DNA of 64,000 bases. Source: Synechococcus sp. RS9909. Its GTDB lineage: Bacteria > Cyanobacteriota > Cyanobacteriia > PCC-6307 > Cyanobiaceae. The position numbers were made by a program, and so were the translations under genes. The notes under the pieces are model-generated. The model searched no databases. It was given only the letters and a program-made list of their open reading frames with translations, and was not told the origin of the DNA. Location: positions 1,054,001 to 1,118,000 of the forward strand of contig NZ_CP047943.1 in NCBI RefSeq assembly GCF_014279595.1, written 5' to 3'. Shown here piece after piece: positions 34,883 through 42,985 of the stretch. Positions within the stretch are counted from its first letter, which is position 1. Each line of letters starts with the position of its first letter.

Positions 34883-36793
34883 ATGCCCGCTAGCAACCGC
34901 CGCAAACAAGCTCCACCTCCCTTGGGGGAAGCCCGCCAGAGCCAAGTGCTGCAGATGTATGGCCCTGGGGCCATGGTCGATCTCCCCGACTATGCGGTGC
35001 TGATCGGTGGCCTCGATTTTTGGAACGATCGCGGCTGTGATCCGATCCACGAACCACGCCTGCTGCGCCTGGCACAACAGGCCACGGGTGCTGCTCGCGT
35101 GGAGCTGCGCACGCCACCGAAAGAGATCGATCCGCTGAAGAACATCAGTGGCTCAATCAAGGCGTTGCGCTTCCCGGAATGGTCGGTGGTGCAGAAAAAG
35201 ATCCCTGATCGCCAGGCCTTCGGGGTGAACTGCAGAGCCCGTCTGTTGGTGCACTACAACGACGGCTGCATCAAGGATTGGAAGAAGTATCAAGACCAAG
35301 ACGGCGAACACCCCCTGGTGCCCGTGCGTTTCGTGATGGCATGCCCCCATGGCCACCTCAGCGACATTCGCTGGCGCGACTTCTGCTTCCGCCAGTTCGG
35401 CTGCAAGAACACCGAACGCCTTTATCTGCTGGAAGCTGGCACCGGAAACGACTTCACCCAGATTTTTGTGCAGTCGGAGAGCGGGGTGACCCGCAAGTTG
35501 GCTGACGCCTTGATCCAGGAGATGAACCCGCTGGGTGAATGCAAGGGCCACACCCCTTGGTTGGGTCGCTTCAGCCGTGATGACGAGAAATGCCAGACGG
35601 ATGGCAAGCCCACCCCAAGCAGGCTCTTGGTTCGTTCAGCGACGAACGCCTACTTCAGCGAGACGATCTCGGTGATCTCTCTGCCAGAAGAGGCAGGTGG
35701 ATTGGCCAAGCGGGTCACTGAAATGAAGGATGACCTTGAGGCGATCGAGTCAGAAGCAGAAATTCCGATGGCTCTGAAGTTCAACCCAAGGTTGAAGAGT
35801 GTCTTCGAAGGAGTTGAGCCTGCAGCCTTGTGGAAAGCGATTGAGGCACAGCGGGGAGGCCCAACAGGTGAGGTTCCGCAACCCAAGGACGAGGAACTGC
35901 GGCTTCTGGTGGGTCCGATGGAAGGGGTCTCCAGCTCTGCAGAGGACAGTCACTTTGATGCTGCGATCTGGACCCCGGACTATTCACCACAGTGGTTCCA
36001 GAAGGCGATCAAACGCGTTCTGCTCGTCAGGCGCCTTCGAGAAGTCCAGGCCTTGGTGGGTTTCACCCGTTTCACGGCTCGCACGAGCAGCCTTGGCGGA
36101 CTCCCAATCGACACCAGCAGGAGCAACGCGCGTGCTCCTCTAGCGAATGATCTGCGCTGGCTTCCCGCTTCAGAAAACAAGGGGGAGGGAATCTTCATCG
36201 AGTTCGATCCCGCCACAATCAAGGCATGGGCGTCCAGTGATGCTGTGATGAGCCGCGCTGCTCAGTTCAGCAAGGCTTTTGAGAACGAATGGCTCAAGTC
36301 GCGGGGGCTCGACACTGATCAGTTCCCGTTCCCAGGAGCGCCGTACATCTTTCTCCACAGCCTCAGCCATCTGCTGATCACCGAAATGGCCTTGGAGTGC
36401 GGCTATGGCTCCAGCTCAATCAGAGAAAGGATCTACGCCAACTCCGAGATCGGTTACGGCATTCTCTTGCTCACGAGCTCATCGGGCTCTGAAGGCACGC
36501 TGGGTGGCCTGGTTGATGCGGGCAAGCGGATCGTTCCTTACCTGGAACGGGCCTTCGAGCGAGGTCAGCTCTGCAGCAACGACCCCTTCTGCTCTGAGCA
36601 TGATCCCAACCACGAATTCGATATCCGCCCAACCCATGGCGCTGCTTGTCATGGCTGTGAGTTGATCGCTGAAACCTCCTGCGAGCAACGCAACGAGTTC
36701 CTCGACCGGGCCCTCGTCAGCCGGACCGTTTCGGTGGTTGATGACGCCGATGACCCGAGCTTCTGGAGCTACATCAACCCTGAGGCCCACTGA
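34883..36793 (+). CDS. drmB: DISARM DUF1998 protein DrmB
   Basis: A 636-residue protein whose C-terminal third is the DUF1998 domain that defines DrmB (APYIFLHSLSHLLITEMALE, YGILLLTSSSGSEGTLGGLV). Near the end, conserved cysteines and histidines (LCSNDPFCSEHDP, HGAACHGCELIAETSC) probably bind zinc. The N-terminus starts MPASNRRKQAPPPLGEARQS then QVLQMYGPGAMVDLPDYAV. It partners DrmA and overlaps drmC by one stop/start base (TGATG). Confidence 0.92.
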   Translation: MPASNRRKQAPPPLGEARQSQVLQMYGPGAMVDLPDYAVLIGGLDFWNDRGCDPIHEPRLLRLAQQATGAARVELRTPPKEIDPLKNISGSIKALRFPEWSVVQKKIPDRQAFGVNCRARLLVHYNDGCIKDWKKYQDQDGEHPLVPVRFVMACPHGHLSDIRWRDFCFRQFGCKNTERLYLLEAGTGNDFTQIFVQSESGVTRKLADALIQEMNPLGECKGHTPWLGRFSRDDEKCQTDGKPTPSRLLVRSATNAYFSETISVISLPEEAGGLAKRVTEMKDDLEAIESEAEIPMALKFNPRLKSVFEGVEPAALWKAIEAQRGGPTGEVPQPKDEELRLLVGPMEGVSSSAEDSHFDAAIWTPDYSPQWFQKAIKRVLLVRRLREVQALVGFTRFTARTSSLGGLPIDTSRSNARAPLANDLRWLPASENKGEGIFIEFDPATIKAWASSDAVMSRAAQFSKAFENEWLKSRGLDTDQFPFPGAPYIFLHSLSHLLITEMALECGYGSSSIRERIYANSEIGYGILLLTSSSGSEGTLGGLVDAGKRIVPYLERAFERGQLCSNDPFCSEHDPNHEFDIRPTHGAACHGCELIAETSCEQRNEFLDRALVSRTVSVVDDADDPSFWSYINPEAH

Positions 36794-37581
36794 TGACACT
36801 CACCCTCCCAGGGCAGACCTTGCGAGGAGTAGCGGCAAAGTTGCGGCAGCTCAGTTATGTGCCCACCAGTTGGCAGGGCGTTCTGGCAGGGCTCAATGCC
36901 GATGGCCGCAGCCAGTTAGAGACTTTCTTGCATGACCTCGTGCGCGAGGGCGGGTCCCCGCAGTTGATGGCAATGGTGCTTGAGCACTTGGCTTATCAGC
37001 GGGAGGCCTTGCAGCGGGAGCGCGATGCCTGGAGCTTTGTGTGGTCGGGGCCTGAGCCTGCCCATGCAAAGACAGCTGACACTTTCGCCACCGTGGATCA
37101 GCTCATCCAAGAGGCACAGACCAGCCTCTTGATCGCGACATACAACATCGGTCTCTCCAATCAGTTTCAGGAGCTTTTGGAGTCAATCGCGGACCGGCTG
37201 CTAAGCGGAAGGCTTCAACGGGTGGAGTTGTTCTTTCATCCGATCCAGATCGCGGATCAACTGGGATCGGAGCCGCTGCGCATGATTCGGCAGTGGTTCG
37301 ACAAGGAGGTGTGGCCCTGGCCGGCCAAGCCACTTGTGTATGTCGATCAAAGGCTTTCTTCATCCAGCGCTGAGCGCTGTTATCAGCACGCCAAGGTTGT
37401 GGTCGCCGATGCCGACACAGACCGATCAAGCGCCCTTGTCACCAGTGCCAACTTCAGCGAGACGGCGCAGCGCCATAACTTCGAAGCCGGTTGGCTCGTT
37501 CGGCAGCCCTGGCGCGCTGATCAGGTCGCCAAGCATTTTCAGCAGATGGTGGAGGAAGGATTGTTTGCGGAGGTGCCTTGA
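36793..37581 (+). CDS. drmC: DISARM phospholipase-D-like protein DrmC
   Basis: A 262-residue PLD-superfamily protein with one HKD motif, HAKVVVADADTDRSSALVTS followed by ANFSE (His, Lys, Asp and the Ser/Asn of the active site). An N-terminal helical part precedes it. DrmC is the last and least essential component of DISARM, presumed to be a nuclease or nucleic-acid-binding subunit acting as a dimer. It ends the operon; the 177 bases after it are AT-rich and contain no gene or clear terminator. Confidence 0.9.
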   Translation: MTLTLPGQTLRGVAAKLRQLSYVPTSWQGVLAGLNADGRSQLETFLHDLVREGGSPQLMAMVLEHLAYQREALQRERDAWSFVWSGPEPAHAKTADTFATVDQLIQEAQTSLLIATYNIGLSNQFQELLESIADRLLSGRLQRVELFFHPIQIADQLGSEPLRMIRQWFDKEVWPWPAKPLVYVDQRLSSSSAERCYQHAKVVVADADTDRSSALVTSANFSETAQRHNFEAGWLVRQPWRADQVAKHFQQMVEEGLFAEVP

Positions 37582-37758
37582 AATCTATCACTATAAATTT
37601 TTACTTAAATCCCAGCTTGAATTATTTTCCGTCTCCACATCTTCAATCCAAGAGCTCAAATCTCGACCACTGCTTTTATCTATAAATCCAGTAAAACAGA
37701 AATCGCCTTTCCATTGCTGCTGCAGCGGCCCGTTGCAGCTGAGGGCTGCATCGCCAGT

Positions 37759-37929
37759 TCAGGCGGCGAGCAGCTCCAGCAACCGACCTGAGTCATCGAC
37801 CAGGCGATGACGTTTGCCGGTGGATTCAGCTCGTCGCATGGCGACGCGATAAGCGTCGGTCTGGTTCTGCTTGCTCTGGTGGTGATGCCAGTGGCCGTGT
37901 TGGTCCTGCCATTCGATGTTGACGGGCAT
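37759..37929 (-). CDS. small cyanobacterial hypothetical protein, 56 residues
   Basis: Starts MPVNIEWQDQHGHWHHHQSK and ends with a DDSGRLLELL-type acidic tail. His- and Gln-rich first half, basic middle (RVAMRRAESTGKRHRLVDD). Its style is that of short proteins common in Synechococcus. The ATG at 37929 is preferred to the longer frame up to 38076. Confidence 0.65.
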   Translation of the reverse strand: MPVNIEWQDQHGHWHHHQSKQNQTDAYRVAMRRAESTGKRHRLVDDSGRLLELLAA

Positions 37930-38044
37930 GGCTGACAGCCAGAGCAGCATGAGACCGATGAGTCTGGCAGCGCAACAACTGATCTGTGGCACCAAGGGCA
38001 TCAGCAACCAGACCGAATTGGCGATCGCGCTCCTCGTTGCCCCC

Positions 38045-38332
38045 TCAGCGCTGCACCACCTCGATTCGCTCCACAACGAGATCGAGTGCGCGGGGATGGG
38101 AATGGCGCAGGACCTGCTCCACCTGCTCCTGCATTTGGTCGGCGGTCAACGGTGCCGGGAACCACTGCGAGCGAGTGAAGGATCGCCAGGCCTGCTGCCA
38201 GCGCTCCACGCGCAACTGAGCATCCGTGCGACTGGCATCTGAGATGAACACCCGGGAGGTTTCGTTCGGCCACAGCACCCGGTAGGTGATCCGCAGCTTC
38301 TGGCTCTGCTGTTGCAGCGGAGTGGTGATCAC
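38045..38332 (-). CDS. hypothetical protein, 95 residues
   Basis: The GTG start at 38332 overlaps the stop of the upstream truncated Nif11-like gene (GTGA). The product reads SQKLRITYRVLWPNETSRVF, then a helical RWQQAWRSFTRSQWFPAPL and a VVERIEVVQR end. It appears intact and soluble. No family recognised. Confidence 0.55.
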   Translation of the reverse strand: MITTPLQQQSQKLRITYRVLWPNETSRVFISDASRTDAQLRVERWQQAWRSFTRSQWFPAPLTADQMQEQVEQVLRHSHPRALDLVVERIEVVQR

Positions 38333-38496
38333 AGCCGCTCCCGCGCGCCATCCCAGCCACCCGTCAGCGCGGTGGCCTCATCTGGGGCTACCGGCTGATC
38401 ACCGCGTTGCTCCTGCCGCTCCTCCTCGATCGCCCGCTGCAGGGCACGATCGGCCTCCACATCGGCCACAAAACGCTCCAGCTCGGACCAGCTCAT
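38329..38496 (-). CDS. shortened Nif11-like protein
   Basis: A 55-residue frame starting MSWSELERFVADVEADRALQ, the N-terminal helix of Nif11-like (leader-peptide-type) proteins. It then jumps from LQRA directly to IEEERQEQRGDQ. Compared with the second copy at 41334-41566, the middle (KHCRSREEL ... YRITRIDLQRA) is missing, as expected from a deletion between two LQRA-coding repeats. It is probably a remnant, though still open. Its first 65 bases lie in the perfect direct repeat. Confidence 0.6.
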   Translation of the reverse strand: MSWSELERFVADVEADRALQRAIEEERQEQRGDQPVAPDEATALTGGWDGARERL

Positions 38497-38499
38497 CGG
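38431..38499. repeat. 69-bp direct repeat, copy 1
   Basis: These 69 bases are identical, in the same orientation, to 41501-41569. The repeat covers the first codons of two Nif11-like genes. The ATPase gene lies entirely between the copies, so recombination between them would delete or duplicate it. Confidence 0.92.
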
Positions 38500-38529
38500 G
38501 AAGAAGCAAGTTGGCGGTGACATCACCAA

Positions 38530-41211
38530 TCACACCACCTGAACCTCCGGATCCACGCTGTGAGCCAGGTATGCCACCGGCAGCATCAAGGCACTCGGCA
38601 AAAGGCAGACGAGCAGCTGCATCAGGTTGAGGGGATGTGTGCCGAAAAACGTATTCATCCAAGCGCTTTGGCTGAAGACCGACTGAACAATCAAGGTGGC
38701 CGTGATGCCGAGTGGTACTGCCGGCGCTTCCCGCACACTGCGCCACCCCAAGCGATGCAACTCTGGTAGGCGCCGATGCCAGTGGCTGATGCTGATCAAA
38801 TACACCAAATGGGCTAGAACGAGTCCCTGCACCGCCATGGTGCGTGCCAATGCGAGATCGCCAGTGGTGATCTCAGCCCACAGAAACAGTCCAAAGATCA
38901 CAGCCCAGTTGAACATCGACACCGTCACCACACGACGGATCAGCGCTGGCGTGAGCAGGGGCTGCTGCGGAGGGCGGGGCGGTTGCGTCATCAAGGCAGC
39001 CGCAGGTGGCTCAAAAGCCAGCGCCAGCGACATCGTCAGTGAGCACACCATATTGAGCCACAGCACCTGCAATGCAGTGACGGGCAGGGGCATGCCGAGG
39101 ATGGCGCCGAGCAGGATCGTCATCGAGGCCCCGCCATTCACCGGCAGTACAAAGGCCAAGGTTTTACGCAGGTTGAGATACACCGTTCTCCCTTCCTCCA
39201 CGGCCGCTTCGATCGTGGCGAAGTTGTCATCGGTGAGCAGCATGTCGGCGGCCTGACGCGCCACCTCCGTACCACCCTTGCCCATCGCGATGCCGATGTC
39301 GGCCTGTTTCAGGGCAGGTGCATCATTCACCCCATCACCGGTCATCGCCACCACCTCGCCGTTGGCCTGCAGCGCACGCACCAGCTCGAGCTTCTGAGCA
39401 GGGGCCACCCGCGCAAACACATTCACCTCTTGCACCTGCGCTGCCAAATCATCCGGGCTGAGTTGAGCGAGCTGCCGCCCATCGATGCCCTGGCCGCCAT
39501 CGCTGATGCCGATCTGGCGGGCAATACTCAGCGCTGTTTGCAGGTGATCACCGGTGATCATCTTCACCGCAATGCCAGCGCTCTGACAGTCCGCCACAGC
39601 CCTGATCGCCTCCGGGCGCGGTGGATCCTGCATTCCCTGCATCCCGATGAACCGCAGATCAGCGCTCACATGGCAGTGATCCAGTTGGACCTGATCGCGA
39701 TGAGCCGCACCAATGGCAAAGGCCAACACCCGCTCACCTTGTGAGGCCATGGCGGTAACGACCTTTTCAATCGCCACCCGATCCAACGGTTGTGGGTGCC
39801 CGGCAGTGTCAAGTTGCGAGCTACAACGTTGCAAAACAGCTTCCACGGATCCCTTGAGAAGGATCCGCTCACTCCCATGCAAGGTGGCCATGAACTGCTG
39901 CTCGGATTCAAACGGAATCGAGTCGCGGCGCGGATGACGGGCGTGAGCCTGGCCGTGATCCATCCCCACGGAATGGGCGGCAGCCAGCAGCGCTGTTTCC
40001 GTTGGATCGCCCATCCAGATATCGCGCTCACTCGGGCGGGCGTCATTACAGAGCAGACCAGCCAGGAGGGTTTCTTCCATCGCCAGGTTGGGGTGATCAA
40101 ACCCACTGGCTGATTGCGCAGGCTCGCCGTTCCCCGGCCATAGCTCCTCGAGAGCAAGGAGCTCGCCACCGGCGTAGAGGTGGCGCACCGTCATCCGGTT
40201 CTGTGTGAGCGTGCCTGTCTTGTCGGAACAGATCACCGTGGTGCTGCCCAGTGCTTCCACTGCCGGCAACTTGCGGATGATCGCTTGGCGGCGCGCCATG
40301 CGCTTCACACCAATCGCCAAGGTGATCGTCACGATGGCGGGTAATTCCTCGGGGATAGCACCCACCGCTAGAGCCACAGCGCCATCGAACATCTCGTCGG
40401 CACCACGTCCCCGCATCAGCCCCACCGCAAAGGTGAGCGCTGCCATCACCACAATCACCTTTAACAGCGTGCGACTGAAGCGCGCGAACTGACGTGTGAG
40501 CGGTGTGCTGAGACTGATCTGTTCCTGCAGTGATCGCGAAATGCTGCCTACTTCGGTGGCATCGGCCGTGGCCACCACAACACCATCGGCCTGACCTCCA
40601 GTGACATAGGTGCCCGCATACGCCATGCCAACCCGCTCAGCCAGTGGGGCATCGGCAGCCACAGCCAACGTGCCTTTCGCGACGGGCAGCGATTCACCTG
40701 TGAGCGCTGATTCATCGGTTTGCAGCTGGCGTGCTGTTATCAGTCGCAGATCAGCTGGCACCTTCACGCCAGCCTCCAGCCGCACCAGGTCTCCGATAAC
40801 CAGCTCCTCGGAGGGAACGCGCATCGGAACACCACTGCGCACCACATCCACCTCCGTACGCACCGCTTTCGCCAACGCTGCAATGGCACCCTCGGCTTTG
40901 CTTTCCTGCACAAAGCCGATGACGGCATTGATCACCGTGACACTGATGATGACCAAGGCATCACGGGGGTGGCCGAATCCGACTTTCACACCTCCAACAA
41001 CAAGCAGGGTGATCAACAGTGGATTGTTGAACTGACAAAGCAAGCGCAGCAGCGGTGGCGTTCCACCCTTCTCTTTCAGCTGGTTGGGGCCATCGCACTG
41101 CAAACGCCGCTGCGCCTCAGACTCATCAAGGCCTCTGGCGGCGTCGCTGCCCAGTGTGCGCAACACCTCGGTAGTGCTTTGGGCATAGGGCTTGGTCGTT
41201 GCCAGATCCAT
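38530..41211 (-). CDS. P2-type cation-transporting ATPase (PacL/Pma1-like)
   Basis: An 893-residue P-type ATPase: actuator motif TDESALTGES, the membrane ion-binding segment AVGAIPEELPAIVTITLAIG, the phosphorylated Asp in VICSDKTGTLTQN (about residue 330), and the hinge VAMTGDGVNDAPALKQADIG. The PEELPA sequence and lack of N-terminal metal-binding cysteines point to a Ca2+, Na+ or H+ pump rather than a heavy-metal pump. It extrudes a cation across the plasma membrane at the cost of ATP. It lies between perfect direct repeats and may have arrived, or been duplicated, by recombination. Confidence 0.9.
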   Translation of the reverse strand: MDLATTKPYAQSTTEVLRTLGSDAARGLDESEAQRRLQCDGPNQLKEKGGTPPLLRLLCQFNNPLLITLLVVGGVKVGFGHPRDALVIISVTVINAVIGFVQESKAEGAIAALAKAVRTEVDVVRSGVPMRVPSEELVIGDLVRLEAGVKVPADLRLITARQLQTDESALTGESLPVAKGTLAVAADAPLAERVGMAYAGTYVTGGQADGVVVATADATEVGSISRSLQEQISLSTPLTRQFARFSRTLLKVIVVMAALTFAVGLMRGRGADEMFDGAVALAVGAIPEELPAIVTITLAIGVKRMARRQAIIRKLPAVEALGSTTVICSDKTGTLTQNRMTVRHLYAGGELLALEELWPGNGEPAQSASGFDHPNLAMEETLLAGLLCNDARPSERDIWMGDPTETALLAAAHSVGMDHGQAHARHPRRDSIPFESEQQFMATLHGSERILLKGSVEAVLQRCSSQLDTAGHPQPLDRVAIEKVVTAMASQGERVLAFAIGAAHRDQVQLDHCHVSADLRFIGMQGMQDPPRPEAIRAVADCQSAGIAVKMITGDHLQTALSIARQIGISDGGQGIDGRQLAQLSPDDLAAQVQEVNVFARVAPAQKLELVRALQANGEVVAMTGDGVNDAPALKQADIGIAMGKGGTEVARQAADMLLTDDNFATIEAAVEEGRTVYLNLRKTLAFVLPVNGGASMTILLGAILGMPLPVTALQVLWLNMVCSLTMSLALAFEPPAAALMTQPPRPPQQPLLTPALIRRVVTVSMFNWAVIFGLFLWAEITTGDLALARTMAVQGLVLAHLVYLISISHWHRRLPELHRLGWRSVREAPAVPLGITATLIVQSVFSQSAWMNTFFGTHPLNLMQLLVCLLPSALMLPVAYLAHSVDPEVQVV

Positions 41212-41333
41212 GACGTCAGCCCAGCGTTGATGCGCCTTTGCGCAGTGTTAATGGAGAGTGAGCAAGACACGCACAGCAAAAGAAGCGCAGTGCCGCTGCG
41301 CTACCTGCGAATCCATCCAGGATGCTCCGGACA

Positions 41334-41566
41334 TCACCAGTGGCCCAGAGACCGTGAAACGCGCTGATGGCATCCCTGAGCCGCCTGCTCCTGTTCCCGC
41401 TGCTCCTCCTGCCAGGCGCGCTGCAGATCGATCCGCGTGATCCGGTAGCCGAGGCGCCGTGCCGCGAGATCAGCTCCTCGCGGGAGCGGCAGTGCTTGAG
41501 CGCCCGCTGCAGGGCACGATCGGCCTCCACATCGGCCACAAAACGCTCCAGCTCGGACCAGCTCAT
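41334..41566 (-). pseudogene. frameshifted Nif11-like gene
   Basis: The start MSWSELERFVADVEADRALQ and KHCRSREELI are followed, after a one-base loss near 41466-41470, by the rest of the family in the next frame: AARRLGYRITRIDLQRAWQE, EEQREQEQ and a stop at 41334. Restoring one base gives a normal Nif11-like protein of about 78 residues. The upstream end lies in the 69-bp repeat. Confidence 0.72.
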
Positions 41567-41569
41567 CGG
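41501..41569. repeat. 69-bp direct repeat, copy 2
   Basis: Identical to 38431-38499 and 3070 bases away from it. Sequence outside the 69 bases differs on both sides. Similarity resumes weakly on the coding side because both copies derive from a Nif11-like gene. Confidence 0.92.
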
Positions 41570-41637
41570 AGGGGAAGCCCTGGGTCTCTCACCATGCCAA
41601 GGGTGTCTGAGCTGCGCCAACCATTGACGAACCGTCT

Positions 41638-42456
41638 TTAGCGATTTGGTGTTGGAATGATTTTCAATGCCCTCAGGCTCTCCCGCCCGAGCTGCTCGCG
41701 CTTGGGCGCATCCGCCGAGCCGTTCATCGCGATGTTCAAGGCAAAGGGGTACACCTGATCACCCCGCTTCACCCAGCCCACCCACCAGCCAACACCCGCT
41801 CCAGGCGCGTTCTGCCAGCCGGTCTTGGCATGCAAGCTCCAGCCTGGTCCTCCATCGATGCGGGTGATCTCCGCCACCTGCTGTTGCGCAGCCGCAGGGA
41901 AGGGCAGCGTTCGCTTGGCTAAGCCAGCGAGAAACTGCGTCTGCTCGATGGCGCTGATCGCCAGGGGCCCACGCAACCAGAAGGTGGTGACATTGCTTCC
42001 GATCTGCTCATTACCGTAGTGAAGACGCTGGATGGCGGCCTGCATGCGCGCTAGCCCGATGCGACGTGCCAGTTCCTGATAAAGGGGCACATTCGACACG
42101 CGGATCGCGCCACGCATGCCCATCGGCTCGAGCCACTCGCGCATGAACGGATTGGGATCACCCGTGTAAGGAATCAGCTGATCCACGCTGGCCACCACCC
42201 CGAGCGACAGCGCAATGAGACTGTTGGGGATCTTGAAGGTGGAGGCAGGCGAAAAGCGCTGCTCAGCGCGCTGGCGGTTGGTGCCGCGCCAAGCGCGTTC
42301 GCGCTCATCGAGCAGCACAAAAGTGCCATCCACACCGGCCTTTTCAAACAAAGGCCTCAGGGAAGGTTCCTCGCGCCAGGTCAACGCCATCACCTGGTTG
42401 GCGCTGATCAAGGTGACGGCCACACCAGCCACCGATGCCCGCAGACCAAAAACCAT
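41638..42456 (-). CDS. class D (OXA-type) beta-lactamase-like protein
   Basis: A 272-residue exported serine hydrolase if started at MVFGLRASVAGVAV, which gives a signal peptide; a longer frame starts at 42504. All class D landmarks are there: PASTFKIPNS (catalytic Ser and Lys, the Lys normally carbamylated), SNVPLYQ (SxV), HYGNEQIGS (YGN), FWLRGPLAISAIEQ and LHAKTGW (KTG). It should open beta-lactam rings or act on peptidoglycan precursors in the periplasm. A structured inverted-repeat element lies about 50 bases upstream. Chromosomal OXA-like enzymes are known in several environmental bacteria. Confidence 0.9.
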   Translation of the reverse strand: MVFGLRASVAGVAVTLISANQVMALTWREEPSLRPLFEKAGVDGTFVLLDERERAWRGTNRQRAEQRFSPASTFKIPNSLIALSLGVVASVDQLIPYTGDPNPFMREWLEPMGMRGAIRVSNVPLYQELARRIGLARMQAAIQRLHYGNEQIGSNVTTFWLRGPLAISAIEQTQFLAGLAKRTLPFPAAAQQQVAEITRIDGGPGWSLHAKTGWQNAPGAGVGWWVGWVKRGDQVYPFALNIAMNGSADAPKREQLGRESLRALKIIPTPNR

Positions 42457-42504
42457 CAGGGCTGCCCCTCTATGAGCATTGTTGACATGGACTTGCATCA
42501 GCAC

Positions 42505-42561
42505 TGAGCCAACCGGCCGGAAATCCGGCCGGCGGGAGGCATAGCCTCCCGAGGTGGCTCA
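42505..42561. other. 57-base sequence able to fold into a three-way junction
   Basis: An outer stem TGAGCCA (42505-42511) / TGGCTCA (42555-42561) encloses two perfect adjacent hairpins: CCGGCCGG-AAAT-CCGGCCGG (42513-42532) and CGGGAGGC-ATA-GCCTCCCG (42533-42551). It lies upstream of the beta-lactamase and over the stop of the Phd-like relic. It could be a double terminator, a structured leader or a mobile-repeat remnant. The match to attC sites is poor. Confidence 0.7.
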
Positions 42562-42729
42562 GATCACCGACATCGTGGTGTCTGGGGTTCCCTGGAAAGA
42601 CCGGGCCATCGCATGGGCATCTTCTGCAGGAATCAGGCGCAGCTTCTTGACCGGCTTGCCGCGCCGACCGATCGCGATGGTGAGCCGCTCATGGCCATAG
42701 GCCTTGATGCCAGCCGGGCAGACGTGCAT
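42559..42729 (-). pseudogene. Phd/YefM-type antitoxin remnant
   Basis: A 56-residue frame (MHVCPAGIKAYGHERLTIAI, then GRRGKPVKKLRLIPAED). The IGRRGKPV segment matches the IARRGKPVVRLVP core of Phd antitoxins, but the N-terminal part between MHV and the core is shortened. No partner toxin is present. An intact small gene of unknown role is possible. Confidence 0.4.
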
Positions 42730-42809
42730 CAGCAGGAAGCGGACTGCGCAGCAGGGAGCAGAGGGACGAGCCATGGAGAGAACTGGCGTGGACACGGCAT
42801 CGCCATGGC

Positions 42810-42985
42810 GGGCTGGGCCTCCAGGTGTTCGGCTCGGTGATTCACAGGTTTGCGCGACCGGGCAGCGATCTGGATCTGCTGGTTGGTGGAGTTCCCGGCC
42901 AGCCCCAGCTTTGAGCAGGTCATGGACCTCAAGCTGGCGCTGGAGGATCTGCTGAGCGTTCCGGTGGACCTGGTGACCCGCCGCG
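42810..42985 (+). pseudogene. broken MntA-type nucleotidyltransferase
   Basis: The plus strand reads QVFGSVIHRFARPGSDLDLL, the GS...DxD signature of minimal nucleotidyltransferases. It then needs a frame change to continue as VEFPASPSFEQVMDLKLALE and DLLSVPVDLVTRR. The break coincides with a tandem TGGT duplication at 42880-42887, which adds four bases. The N-terminus is also degraded and no HEPN partner follows. Confidence 0.7.

Noticed and set aside
41216-41620. Minus frame of 134 codons joining Nif11 sequence to downstream text
   Set aside because: Only the first third is Nif11-like. The rest reads out of frame because of the one-base loss, so it was listed as a pseudogene.
42505-42561. 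Integron attC site
   Set aside because: The hairpins are perfect and lack the conserved RYYYAAC/GTTRRRY ends and extrahelical bases of attC.
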